Source: CANLBN01 sp050633525
Lineage (GTDB): Bacteria > Pseudomonadota > Gammaproteobacteria > Pseudomonadales > Cellvibrionaceae
NCBI GenBank assembly: GCA_050633525.1
Contig: JBOEGR010000027.1
Coordinates: 1-64,000, forward strand
Direction: 5' to 3'
Length of the DNA stretch: 64,000 nucleotides
The position numbers and the translations under genes are program-made. The notes below the pieces were generated by a model, which saw nothing but the letters and a program-made list of their open reading frames with translations, was not told the DNA's origin and did no database searches. This document shows positions 52,792 through 63,300 of the stretch, piece after piece. Positions within the stretch are counted from its first letter, which is position 1. Every line of letters begins with the position of its first letter.

Positions 52792-54387
52792 CTCCCTGCG
52801 CAAGACTTTACCTACATTACTTTTTGGCAAATCATCACGAAATTCATATAAGCGCGGCACCTTATAAGCCGTCAGCGACTTTTTACAAAAAGCTTTTACC
52901 TCCGTGTCTTCAATATCACTGTCTTCTGTTCTAACAATAAATGCTTTAACCGCCTCACCACTATTCGCATCGGGAACCCCAATAACAGCGGCTTCTACAA
53001 TATCAGGGTGGGAAACTAACACATTTTCAACTTCGTTAGGATACACATTAAAACCTGAAACAATGATCATATCTTTTTTACGATCGACAATACGAACATA
53101 ACCTTGATCATCAATAGTCGCAATATCTCCTGTTAACAACCAGCCATTACCAGTAATCACATCAGCCGTATCTTTAGGACGCTGCCAATAACCCAGCATG
53201 ACTTGAGGCCCCCGCACACACAGCTCCCCGGCCTCACCAGAGGGCAAAGTATTACCCTCAGCATCAATCACTTTTAACTGCGTTTCAGGTAAAGCAACAC
53301 CAATGGTTCCGATTAAAGGATTCTTTGGGTCATTAGAGGTCACCACGGGTGATGTTTCCGTTAAACCGTAGCCTTCAACCACTTGTGTATTGGTGAGTTC
53401 GTACCAAGTTTTTGCAGTATCTTCAGCAAGCGCCATACCACCAGATGTGGTGATACGAAGTGATGAAAAATCAAGTTTTTTAAACTCTGAATGCCTTGCC
53501 AAAGCAACGAATAAAGTATTCAAACCTACCATACCCGTTAGCACATTTTTTTGAAAAGATTTAACAACATTATCAATATCGCGCGGGTTTGGAATCAACA
53601 CACTTTGACAACCTATCGCAAATAACACCATACAGTGCATCGTAAAACCATAGATATGATAAAGAGGTAAAGGTGCTAAAAAGTTTTCTTTTCCTCCCTG
53701 TAAACTATCACCCCAGAAATCTAGGATTTGCCTCATATCCGATATTAAATTGGCTTGCGACAACATCGCGCCTTTGGCCACCCCCGTTGTGCCTCCAGTG
53801 TATTGCAAAAAGGCAAGATCATTTGCACTCCTCGGGACATCATTAAAATCATCACGTCGGCCTAATTGTAAAGCGCGCCGAAATTTAACTGTGGACGGAA
53901 AATGGCAATCAGGCACTTCTTTTTTGATGTAGCGTAATACACCGTTAATAATATGCCTTTTAGGAAAATCATGCATATCACCGACTTCGGTCACGATGAC
54001 GTGTTGAATATCTGTTTTATCAATCACCTCTTCTGCCGCTTTTGAGAGATTGGCCAATACTACCAGTACTTTTGCCCCGGAATCATGCAACTGATGCTCT
54101 AGCTCTCGTCCAGTATAAAGTGGATTTGTATTTACAATCACCACACCCGCACGCAAAGCGCCGTATAACACAACAGGGTATTGCAATAAATTAGGCAACT
54201 GTACAGCCAAGCGATCGCCCGGAGCCAATGTGGTGTGGTGCTGTAAATAGGCAGCGAAATCGCGACTTAAACCATCTAATTCGGCAAAAGTAATAGTTTT
54301 GCCTAAACAAGTAAATGCAGGCAAATCCCCGTAACGCTGGCAAACAGCCGCAAATAATTCACTGATTGTTTCATGCTGGTCCATCAT
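52777..54387 (-). CDS. fadD: Long-chain fatty acid-CoA ligase, 3' end rewritten by MITE
   Basis: AMP-forming enzyme of 536 residues that activates fatty acids for beta-oxidation. It has LQYTGGTTGVAKGAMLSQAN (P loop), YGLTETSPV, LLTGDIATID and KDMIIVSGFNVYPNEVE, with the catalytic Lys late in SNVGKVLRREL. The last three codons and stop (R, N, L, TGA) fall partly in the right tip of the MITE; the rebuilt empty site would end RVSS. Either Met 1 or 2 may start the protein; both lie after AGAGG. Function is likely kept because the change follows the catalytic Lys segment. Confidence 0.92.
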   Translation of the reverse strand: MMDQHETISELFAAVCQRYGDLPAFTCLGKTITFAELDGLSRDFAAYLQHHTTLAPGDRLAVQLPNLLQYPVVLYGALRAGVVIVNTNPLYTGRELEHQLHDSGAKVLVVLANLSKAAEEVIDKTDIQHVIVTEVGDMHDFPKRHIINGVLRYIKKEVPDCHFPSTVKFRRALQLGRRDDFNDVPRSANDLAFLQYTGGTTGVAKGAMLSQANLISDMRQILDFWGDSLQGGKENFLAPLPLYHIYGFTMHCMVLFAIGCQSVLIPNPRDIDNVVKSFQKNVLTGMVGLNTLFVALARHSEFKKLDFSSLRITTSGGMALAEDTAKTWYELTNTQVVEGYGLTETSPVVTSNDPKNPLIGTIGVALPETQLKVIDAEGNTLPSGEAGELCVRGPQVMLGYWQRPKDTADVITGNGWLLTGDIATIDDQGYVRIVDRKKDMIIVSGFNVYPNEVENVLVSHPDIVEAAVIGVPDANSGEAVKAFIVRTEDSDIEDTEVKAFCKKSLTAYKVPRLYEFRDDLPKSNVGKVLRRELRNL

Positions 54388-54500
54388 AGAACCTCTTTTC
54401 GTTGTTATATTTTATATTATCGTTATTTTGCTACTATTATTCTTTATTATAGACTCTATATTACTATAAACGTTCTTCCTGTATGAAATGACCAAGGTAA

Positions 54501-55355
54501 TTAGGTTAATAGCTTGCTTAACAAAACAGCTACGCCATCCTCATCTGCTGATAAAGTCGTTACATTAGCAAGCCCTTTAAGCGCTTCATTAGCATTACCC
54601 ATAGCCACCCCCATACCCGCTTGCTGAATAAATACACTATCAGATTGTGAATCACCAAAAGCCATCACCTGATCAGCACTCACTTTATGATAATTTAAGA
54701 GTTGCTTAAAACCTTTCTCTTTATTTGCTAAAGGACTAACAACACTAGCAAAATACCAATCAGGTCTAGCAAGGAAATGAGCAAAAGCAAATTCCAAGTG
54801 AGAAAACTCTGCAGCTAATTTTTCTAAAGCGCCCTTATGTGTATGATTATCAACACCGAGTAATAACTTGGTGATGGGAATATTTTGCTTAAAAAAATCT
54901 TGCGCAGATATTATTTTTGGTTTTACTCTGAGGTGCTGACTATGAATGCTGGCAATATCAGTATTGTTACCCGCCGTATAAAAATCGTAGGTATAAAATT
55001 CACAATATAATTTTTGTTGTTTGACTCTGTCATACAAGCACCCAATATCTTCCGTACTAAGGCAATGTGTTTGAATATGTTGCTTTTGTTTTGGATGATA
55101 AATTTCAGCGCCAGTGCAAAATAAACCGGCATCAGTTAAAGGCAAATTGTCGAATAGGAATTGAGCTGCTATCGCTGGACGGCCCGAAGCAATAGCCAAT
55201 TTAACACCTAAGCCAGCCAAGCGTTTAAGTTCGCGCTCTAATCGTTGAGAATAGTTTCCTTTTGTATCGAGCAAAGTACCGTCGATATCAAAAAAGATAA
55301 GTGAGGGGGTGAAATCTACTACATTGTCGGTGATGGTTTTTTCCAATAAGGCCAT
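54501..55355 (-). CDS. Cof-type HAD phosphatase
   Basis: 284 residues of HAD class IIB. It has IFFDIDGTLLDTKG (nucleophile Asp), LAIASGRPAIA, a C2-type cap in the middle, and MAFGDSQSDSVFIQQAG near the end. Family members dephosphorylate sugar phosphates, PLP or FMN; which substrate is open. Not linked with either neighbour in function. Confidence 0.9.
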   Translation of the reverse strand: MALLEKTITDNVVDFTPSLIFFDIDGTLLDTKGNYSQRLERELKRLAGLGVKLAIASGRPAIAAQFLFDNLPLTDAGLFCTGAEIYHPKQKQHIQTHCLSTEDIGCLYDRVKQQKLYCEFYTYDFYTAGNNTDIASIHSQHLRVKPKIISAQDFFKQNIPITKLLLGVDNHTHKGALEKLAAEFSHLEFAFAHFLARPDWYFASVVSPLANKEKGFKQLLNYHKVSADQVMAFGDSQSDSVFIQQAGMGVAMGNANEALKGLANVTTLSADEDGVAVLLSKLLT

Positions 55356-55412
55356 GCACTACTCTGGTCTTGACTAGTCGAATACAAGAAAAGAAAACAA
55401 ATCAGCTCTGAT

Positions 55413-55853
55413 TTAACCTGCCGTTTCAACAAGTCCTAATTCGTGATTCCACTCGCAACGAATATTAAAATCATCGCTGCCAGGAATATGATTTTTATCG
55501 ACTGCCTCCCACATAAAAGTATGTAAGCCAGTTAATTCTGTCTCCAGATGAACAACGGCAGCCTGCCAATACATTGCCTTTAATAAGGCTTCAAATTTTT
55601 TGATCCAATCGGCCCATTCGTATTCGATACCCCGATACGAAGTACCAAAATGAATCACATTAGTCTGCCCTAAATTACCCTCCATTTGAAAACGAGGAAT
55701 AGAAAACATATCTTGAGTTAAAATAGGCCAATCATCGGCAGAAGGTAAAGCAAGTATGGCTTTCTTATTGACAGTTGTCTGCTCAAATAACTCACTCGTG
55801 GCTAACGAAGAAGAGCCTTTAATATAACCATAAACAATCGATTCTTGATCCAC
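55413..55853 (-). CDS. Uncharacterised 146-residue soluble protein
   Basis: No family recognised. It has no signal peptide or membrane helix. Aromatic-rich core: MFSIPRFQ, HFGTSYRGIEYEWADWIKKF, LLKAMYWQAAVVHLETELT and HTFMWEAVD; acidic overall. The Trp/Tyr-rich alpha-beta pattern and size recall immunity or SMI1-like proteins, but I have no motif for that. Two tandem 14-bp copies (TTTTACTATCTAGC at 55905-55918 and 55919-55932) lie in its upstream region. Confidence 0.6.
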   Translation of the reverse strand: MDQESIVYGYIKGSSSLATSELFEQTTVNKKAILALPSADDWPILTQDMFSIPRFQMEGNLGQTNVIHFGTSYRGIEYEWADWIKKFEALLKAMYWQAAVVHLETELTGLHTFMWEAVDKNHIPGSDDFNIRCEWNHELGLVETAG

Positions 55854-55961
55854 AATACGCCCTTGCTCAATGAGTACTTGCTTTTTACTTCACTACTACT
55901 TGGTTTTTACTATCTAGCTTTTACTATCTAGCCCTCACAACAAGCAGAAGGTACTAATGAC

Positions 55962-56606
55962 TTAAAAAGGCCAAAGAGAGAAACCTTTACTTAATTTTTT
56001 CTCACATCCTTGCAGTTGTTTTTTATAGTTTGTCGCTCTATGTGCAACTTTATTGGCAACCGTTTTTAGCCAGGCCTTAGACTGGTAAGTTTTACGCTTA
56101 AAACCACCGTGACCTTCGTGATAAGCAAGATACAAACGATAAGTATCATCTAGCCTAACACGATTAACCTTGTGTGTTTGGGCATTGTACCAGCCAATAA
56201 AATCGATGGCATCACCAAAATCATCTCTATCAGCGCCCCAATTGCCTGTGCTTTTGCGGTACCAACTCCATGTGCTATCAAGTGCCTGGGGATAGCCATA
56301 GGCATTACTGGGACGAGTCCAAGGTATTACCCATAGAATTTTGGTCCTAGGGGGCTTAGCTTTGGCGCGAAAGCGTGACTCCTGATGCATAATAGCCATC
56401 ATGGTAGGGATGGGGGAACGCCAATTCTCTTCGGCTTTCTTGGCATCCTTATACCACCGGCCCTTCTCCTCAAATATGCTGCACACGTTATTAAGTTGTC
56501 GAGGAGGCGATGTAGTACAAGCTGATAGAATGGAAACACAAGCCAATAGTAACAAACACTTAATATTTAATGGCGAAAACAAAGGAAAGTGCGCATCAAT
56601 ACTCAT
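55962..56606 (-). CDS. Lipoprotein transglycosylase-like (SLT) protein
   Basis: 214 residues. The signal peptide ends in a lipobox LSAC (Cys about 30). The rest resembles an SLT-type murein transglycosylase: MMAIMHQESRFRAKAKPP (catalytic Glu in HQES), YGYPQALDSTWSWY, DAIDFIGWYN and LAYHEGHGGF. It starts two bases after the ligA stop, so it is the last gene of zipA-ligA-slt. It probably acts at the outer membrane on peptidoglycan. Confidence 0.83.
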   Translation of the reverse strand: MSIDAHFPLFSPLNIKCLLLLACVSILSACTTSPPRQLNNVCSIFEEKGRWYKDAKKAEENWRSPIPTMMAIMHQESRFRAKAKPPRTKILWVIPWTRPSNAYGYPQALDSTWSWYRKSTGNWGADRDDFGDAIDFIGWYNAQTHKVNRVRLDDTYRLYLAYHEGHGGFKRKTYQSKAWLKTVANKVAHRATNYKKQLQGCEKKLSKGFSLWPF

Positions 56607-56608
56607 AA

Positions 56609-58759
56609 TTAAGGGTGCTTTTCTAGCAGAGCTAGTAATGCTTGCTCATCAATGACCGGTATATTGAGCTTTTCCGCTTTTGTTAACTTAGAGCCTGCAC
56701 CTGGCCCGGCTACCAAGCAGTCCGTCTTCTTAGATACGCTGCCGGTTACATTGGCTCCCAAGGCTTGTAGCTTTTCTTTGGCTTCATCTCTCGTCAACTC
56801 CTCAAGCGAGCCCGTCAATACATAGGTTTTCCCCGCTAAAGGGGCAGCATCGCCTGAAGGACCTTCTTCGGCTTTTTGTTCTGGCTTTATAGGCCAATAA
56901 ACGCCCTCTTGTCTCAACTGAGACACCAACAGACGGCTTTCTTCGTTAGCAAAAAAACTAACGATAAAACCAGCGACAATAGGGCCCACATCGTTGATCT
57001 CTATCAGGGTCTCGGTATCAGCCATCATCAAAGCATCGATATCACCAAAACGCTGAGCCAAGTTACGGGCGGTTGCCTCACCTACCTCACGGATACCCAA
57101 GGCATAAATAAACCGCGCAAGACTGGTTTGCTTGGACGTTTCGATGGCTGCAAGTAGGTTTTCTGCTGACTTATTTCCCATGCGCTCTAAGGCCGCTACA
57201 GGCTCTAGACTCAATCGATACAAATCAGCTACCGATGCAATGAGCTTCTCATCAACGAGCAACTCAACAAGCTTATCTCCTAATCCATCAATATCCATCG
57301 CTTTGCGCGAGGCATAATGCTTAATCGCCTGCTTCACTTGAGCCCCGCAGATTAAACCACCACTACAGCGTTTTACCGCCTCACCTTCAACTTGAACGAT
57401 AGGTGATTCACAAACTGGGCATTGAGTAGGAAAAACTAAAGGCTTGGCACCTTGAGGACGACGGCTACTCACAACAGATACAATTTGAGGGATCACATCA
57501 CCCGCACGTCGAACAATCACAGTATCACCTACTCTAACGTCCAAACGCTGGATTTCATCCTCATTATGCAGAGTTGCATTCGATACTGTCACTCCCCCGA
57601 CAAAGACAGGCTGCAACCGAGCCACTGGCGTCACCGCACCAGTGCGCCCTACCTGAAACTCAATCCCCAATAGCTGGGTTAACTCTTCTTGAGCGGGGAA
57701 TTTGCGTGCGATAGCCCATCGTGGTGCACGAGAGACGAAGCCTAACTCTTGCTGTAAGGCAATATCATTGACTTTATACACAATACCGTCAATTTCATAA
57801 GGTAAGTCAGCCCGCTTTTCCGCTAATGCTTGGTAGTATTGATCACTTTCATCAACACCCACAACGGCCTTCATTTCACGATTAATACGAAAACCCCAGC
57901 GCGACAAACAGTAGAGAATATCCGTATGCTTATTAGGAAGCGCAAGGCCCGTATTACCGAGTTCGACAACACCTACGCTATAGGCACACATCTCTAAAGA
58001 ACGACTTGCTGTAATAGAAGAATCAAGTTGGCGTAAACTGCCCGAAGCCGCATTACGAGGGTTAACAAACTGCTTTTCGCCCAAAGCTTCAGCGGTTTTA
58101 TTCACATTCTCAAACGCGGCTTTAGGCATATAAATTTCGCCGCGAACCTCTAAACGCTGCGGTATTCCTTCCCCGCTCAAACGCAAAGGAATCGATCTAA
58201 TCGTCCGGCAGTTTTGAGTAATATCTTCCCCTGTTGTGCCATCGCCACGCGTAGCGGCTAATACCAGCATACCGTCTTCATAGATCAAACTGACTGCAAT
58301 ACCGTCGAGCTTGGGCTCACATGCATACTCTACTGCTGTACTTGCAAGGGTTTCATCACCCTCAAAATAAGCCTTCAGCCGCTCTGTAACGCGCTTATTA
58401 AAATCCGCAAATTCTTCGTTACTAAAGGCATTATCGAGAGATAGCATGGGCATTTCATGAGTCACTTGCTTGAAAGAGTCAAGTGGTGCACTCCCGACGC
58501 GCTGAGTAGGCGAATCGGGTGTGACGAGCTCAGGATAGTCAGCTTCTAGGCCTTGTAGCTGCCGGAGTAAGCGATCATACTCCGCGTCAGGCAATTGTGG
58601 GTCATCTAAGGCGTAATACAGGTAATTATGATGATGAAGCTGCTCGCGCAGATCATTAATAGTGGAATGAATATCTGTTAATTCCGTATCAGATATATCA
58701 GTTTCAGAGATGGCCGAACTTTCTTCACCTGCATCATCGGCCGAGGTAGTATTGGTCAT
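56609..58759 (-). CDS. ligA: NAD-dependent DNA ligase LigA
   Basis: 716 residues with all LigA modules. They are the N-terminal Ia domain (YYALDDPQLPDAEYDRLL), adenylation KLDG (Lys about 150), OB fold, a Cys4 zinc finger (CPVC ... CSGGLICGAQ), HhH repeats and a C-terminal BRCT (GKTYVLTGSLEELTRDEAKE). It seals nicks in replication and repair. The N-terminal 25 residues or so are acidic and not conserved. Its ATG overlaps the zipA stop by 4 bases. Confidence 0.97.
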   Translation of the reverse strand: MTNTTSADDAGEESSAISETDISDTELTDIHSTINDLREQLHHHNYLYYALDDPQLPDAEYDRLLRQLQGLEADYPELVTPDSPTQRVGSAPLDSFKQVTHEMPMLSLDNAFSNEEFADFNKRVTERLKAYFEGDETLASTAVEYACEPKLDGIAVSLIYEDGMLVLAATRGDGTTGEDITQNCRTIRSIPLRLSGEGIPQRLEVRGEIYMPKAAFENVNKTAEALGEKQFVNPRNAASGSLRQLDSSITASRSLEMCAYSVGVVELGNTGLALPNKHTDILYCLSRWGFRINREMKAVVGVDESDQYYQALAEKRADLPYEIDGIVYKVNDIALQQELGFVSRAPRWAIARKFPAQEELTQLLGIEFQVGRTGAVTPVARLQPVFVGGVTVSNATLHNEDEIQRLDVRVGDTVIVRRAGDVIPQIVSVVSSRRPQGAKPLVFPTQCPVCESPIVQVEGEAVKRCSGGLICGAQVKQAIKHYASRKAMDIDGLGDKLVELLVDEKLIASVADLYRLSLEPVAALERMGNKSAENLLAAIETSKQTSLARFIYALGIREVGEATARNLAQRFGDIDALMMADTETLIEINDVGPIVAGFIVSFFANEESRLLVSQLRQEGVYWPIKPEQKAEEGPSGDAAPLAGKTYVLTGSLEELTRDEAKEKLQALGANVTGSVSKKTDCLVAGPGAGSKLTKAEKLNIPVIDEQALLALLEKHP

Positions 58760-60132
58760 GGCTTATTTTTTTCTAACTGCTGTCGCCTTGCAAAATCACG
58801 AATACGCTCGCGATAATGCTCAATCGTTTGCTTTGTTAATACGCTACGATTTTCATCCTTTAACTCACCCTGCAGCTTTTCAGCAATATCCTGTGCGGTC
58901 GATAACATCACATCAAAAGCCTGCATATCTGAACCTGTTTCTGTTGGCAGGCCCAAGAAAAAGCTCAAACCGACGGTACTAAACTCTTCGAAGGTGTGTA
59001 AATCAAACACGCCGGGTTTAACCATATTTGCCATACTAAACAGAATCGGGCCTTCGCCATCTTCTCCCGCATGACGGTGGAAAATATCCATTGCACCAAA
59101 GCGCAAACCATTATCCAGAATCAGCTCAAGTAAATCGCTACCGTAGAAGTATTCATTCTTTGCAGCTCGGATATGGATAACCAAGACTTCCTGCGGAGCT
59201 TCTACTTGTTTTTGTGAATGTTGTTTTTGGGAATGCTCTTCTTGAGGGTACGCCTTTGAATGATCGGCATACTTTGATTCATAGCGAGGCTTATTTGCTG
59301 AACGAGCGTCTAGGGTTCGCTCCTCTTCGTGAGCGGGTTCGATATGAGTTCCTACAGTGACAATACTCTCAGGTAAGTCTTTAGCGACGCCATCATCAAG
59401 CTCAAGGCTGACGCCATCTTGCTTAGTAATGCTGGTATCACTCTCACTTAATGAATCCATCAGCATCGGTACAGAATCTTCTAAATTAAGGCTAACCTGT
59501 ACGGGCTCTTTATCTTCACGCTGAGAAACTACGGCTGAACGACCTCGGTCTCTAGGAGCAGCCTCTTCCATATCATCAGAAGCAGTCACAAGCTCCTCTG
59601 CTTGAATGCCATCTTGAGCCGAATCAGCGTGTGATGTACTGGTTTCAGCTACAGCGGCTTCTAACTCTTCTTCTCTAGATTCTTCAACAACATCAAGCTC
59701 TTCGGTGTAAGCCGTTTCATTTACGTTGTCGAGTAAGGGGTCGGCATTTTCAAAGGAAGGCTCAATACGTGGTGCTTTTTTATCATCGCTATCATCTGTA
59801 CCTTTGTTGATACCCGTATGCTCAGCTATCTTTTCTGCCACTTTGCTTTTCCAAGCAGACATATCAGTGCCAAAGTTATATTTGTTTCTAGCTTCGTTAA
59901 TACGGTCAGGGTCAATCTTGCGCTCGCTGACCCTTGCACCACCATTAGGGAACTCACTACCATAACCCGCTTCTGCTTCTCCCGATTCGGAAGGCTCATC
60001 CACTTTTCTTTTGGCCGGCTTTAAGGCCATTTTAATTGAATCGCGCTTCGCCTTGCGCATCCGTCTTACACCGTCAAAAATAATACCGACGATGAGTATA
60101 ACGATAAGTAGTGTTAACCAGTGTTGTTCCAT
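58756..60132 (-). CDS. zipA: Cell division protein ZipA
   Basis: 458 residues. An N-terminal membrane anchor (about 5-20) and a short basic stretch are followed by a long acidic, low-complexity linker (about 100-320). The ZipA_C domain (about 320-458: EVLVIHIRAAKNEYFYGSDL, GAMDIFHRHAGEDGEGPILF) binds the FtsZ tail. ZipA tethers FtsZ to the membrane in gammaproteobacteria. The linker is long compared with E. coli. It lies between smc and ligA. Confidence 0.95.
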   Translation of the reverse strand: MEQHWLTLLIVILIVGIIFDGVRRMRKAKRDSIKMALKPAKRKVDEPSESGEAEAGYGSEFPNGGARVSERKIDPDRINEARNKYNFGTDMSAWKSKVAEKIAEHTGINKGTDDSDDKKAPRIEPSFENADPLLDNVNETAYTEELDVVEESREEELEAAVAETSTSHADSAQDGIQAEELVTASDDMEEAAPRDRGRSAVVSQREDKEPVQVSLNLEDSVPMLMDSLSESDTSITKQDGVSLELDDGVAKDLPESIVTVGTHIEPAHEEERTLDARSANKPRYESKYADHSKAYPQEEHSQKQHSQKQVEAPQEVLVIHIRAAKNEYFYGSDLLELILDNGLRFGAMDIFHRHAGEDGEGPILFSMANMVKPGVFDLHTFEEFSTVGLSFFLGLPTETGSDMQAFDVMLSTAQDIAEKLQGELKDENRSVLTKQTIEHYRERIRDFARRQQLEKNKP

Positions 60133-60308
60133 ATTTCCCGTGCTTTACAATTAATAAACTTTCAATAAAGTTAACCCAGTATTACTAAGCCGTACACCTA
60201 AAAACCGCTTAATAAAACAGCTAAGAAGATAATCCGATTATTCCTTAGCTTACAAGATTCGTCTAGAGGTTAGTCTCTACTTTTTGGTTTTTCTTGAGCT
60301 TAATGTGC

Positions 60309-63300
60309 TTAAGCAGAAGCTAACTCAGCTGCTTCGTTGACATCAACCGTTACCATACGTGAGACGCCTGCCTCATGCATAGTCACACCCATTAATTGCT
60401 GAGCCATTTCCATCGCAATTTTATTGTGCGTAATGTAGATGAACTGAACCTGTGCGGACATTTCTTCTACTATACGTGCATAACGACCTACGTTAGCATC
60501 ATCCAAGGGCGCATCAACCTCGTCCAACATACAAAATGGCGCTGGATTCAGGCGGAAAATCGAGAATACAAGTGCAATCGCCGTTAAGGCCTTCTCTCCA
60601 CCAGACAATAAGTGAATGGTACTGTTACGCTTACCTGGTGGCCTCGCCATAATGGCAACACCCGTATCCAGTAAATCTTCGCCCGTTAACTCAAGATAGG
60701 CATGACCACCACCAAAGACTTTCGGGAATAACTCCTGAACGCCGCTGTTAATTTGATCGAAGGTTTCTTTGAAGCGCGTACGTGTTTCTTTATCAATTTT
60801 GATAATCGCATTTTCTAGCGTCTCAAGAGCCTCTCTTAAGTCGCCATCTTGGGCATCTAGATAATTCTTTCGTTCCGATTCGATCTTATATTCATCAATC
60901 GCGGCCAAATTAATAGCACCCAAACGCGAAATGCGGTTACCCAGCTGCTCCAACTCATCCTCAAAAGGCCCTTCAGTCGCATTTTCTGGCAGTGCTTCCA
61001 GTAATGCTTCAAGTTCACTACCGTCTTCTAATAACTGTTTTGCAATCGTCTCTCGCTGAACCTGAACTGTCTGGGCAGATAAGCGTGCTTCAGTTAACAA
61101 CCCACGTAAAGACTGTAACTCATTATCTACACGCGAACGTGACTGTTCCGCGTCACGTAATTCCTGCTCAACCGTCTCAAATTGCTTACGTGATGCAGTT
61201 AATTCTTCTTCAACTGCAATGCGTTTTTCAAGTAGTGCCTCAAGCTCAATCTTGTGCTCTTCAGTCGGGTCATCGCTATCACCCAAGGACGCTTGTAATT
61301 GCTCTTTACGTTGCGCCAAACGGCTCGCTTGCTCCTGCAGGCGTTGCATACTATCGCGTATTGACTGTAATTGGGTTTTGATCGATTGGTGACGCATTGC
61401 CAAGGCATGCAACTTATCTTTGTCGTGGCGAGCACGCTGACGACTCTGATCAAGCTTGCCACGAATGTCATCGCGGCGTGTTAACAAGGCTTCTTTTTGA
61501 TCGGTATCCTTTTCCATTAAACCAATCGCCTCTTCCAAGATCATGCGTGACTGGCTTAAGTTCTCAGCCTCGAGACTCATTTGCTCTTTGGCTTCGGCAA
61601 TATCGCTTTCTAGTTTCTGTCGGCGCTTACCTTCTTGCTCGATACGCACCTGTAAGCTCGCCAGTTGTGATTGCTGCTCATGAAACTGCTTATTGGTTTC
61701 ATCAAGGTCACGGCGCAACTGCTCACGCTCAGCTTCATCACTTTTAACACTGTCACGGCGTTCAGATAACGTTGTCGATAAGGTATCAACGGCTTTTTCT
61801 AAATCAATAATGGTTTGGCCAAGCGCTTCTAAATCTTTTTGTCGTGACAGCACACTCGCTTCACTATCAGCGGCTTTCTTCAGGCGCAGCCAATTAACAC
61901 CAAGCCAAATCCCTTCAGTGGTAATAATAGATTCACTGCCAGTTAAGTGTTGACGGGCTGATAAGGCGTCGCTCAATGAGTCCGCTACATAGACACCGCT
62001 CAACAGTGCTGAGGCATCAACACTACTATTGGCAGATACCTTGTCTGACAAAGCCGTCAGTTGGCCATTAGACGATGCTGGAGCTGTATTTTGGCTATCT
62101 AGCAATACCAAACTACCCTGCTGCAAAGAGCCTAAAAGATCAGCAACAGCATCTATACCATCGACACAAACAGCCTGTAGCGCATCGCCCAAGACCATCT
62201 CAACCGCCTGCTGCCATTGAGGCTCAACATTAAGCTCAGAAAGCAAGCGTGGCTTAGCATCTAAACCCGTATCAGATAACCAGGAATCTAGCTTTTTACC
62301 GCCCGAAACAGCCGCTTGCTGGAGTGCTTCCAGAGAGGCATGGCGACCGCGGGCTTTTTGTAATTCGCTGCGCTTTTCATTTAAAGAAGAGTCTGTCTGG
62401 CTAATGGTATCTCGCGATTCGTTAATGCGCTCAATAACCACATCAATCGCCGCTTGCTTCTCTTCTCTTAACAGCTTCGCTTCATTGACAGATTCTTGTA
62501 AAAGTGGAATTTCTTCCGCCTGCTGATCATCACCCGTATCTGAGTCCTCGGCTTCTAAACGTCGAATACGTTCAAGTAGCCGTGTCTGTACTTGCTCTAA
62601 ATGCTGGATACGAGATTGCTCAACTTCCGCACGCTGACGAGGCTCCGCTGCACTTTGGTTAAATTCATCCCATTCTTGCTGCCATACTTGCATGGCTTCT
62701 TCAGCTTCGAGCAAGTCACCGCCAGAATCTGTCTCGGCCGATTGCAGTAACTCTAATTCAGGCTCAATTTCATTGAGTTCGACTTCCCAAGCCTTAATCT
62801 TTTCTTGATCACCTTCTAGATGCGCTTGCGACTCTTTGTGCTCACGCTCTACCTGAGCCAAATCATCTTGTAACTGGCGATTACGTTCTTGTACGTGCTG
62901 AATACTTTGCTCTATACGCGCAATCTCAGTGCCAATGCCATAAAAACGGCCCTGAATTTCATTGAATGTATCGCCTTGCTCCGTATAGGCTTCGCGAAAC
63001 TTCTCGATTGAGGTGTCAAAGCTGACACGATCCGTTACAAAGGATTCAATTTTTAATTCACGCTCACGAATTTCTTGCTGCTGCTGTTTGGACTGCTCAT
63101 CCAGTAAGCGATATCGCAAAGTTTGCAACTGGGCTTTGATTTCACGCTCTTCTTTTTTGAGTTCAGCGTACTTTTCAGCTGCTTTAGCTTGACGCTCTAA
63201 ACGCACTAACTGACGCCCCAACTCATCACGAATATCATTTAGACGCTCTAAATTCTCTTGGGTACGACGCATACGATTTTCGGTATCACGGCGGCGCTCT

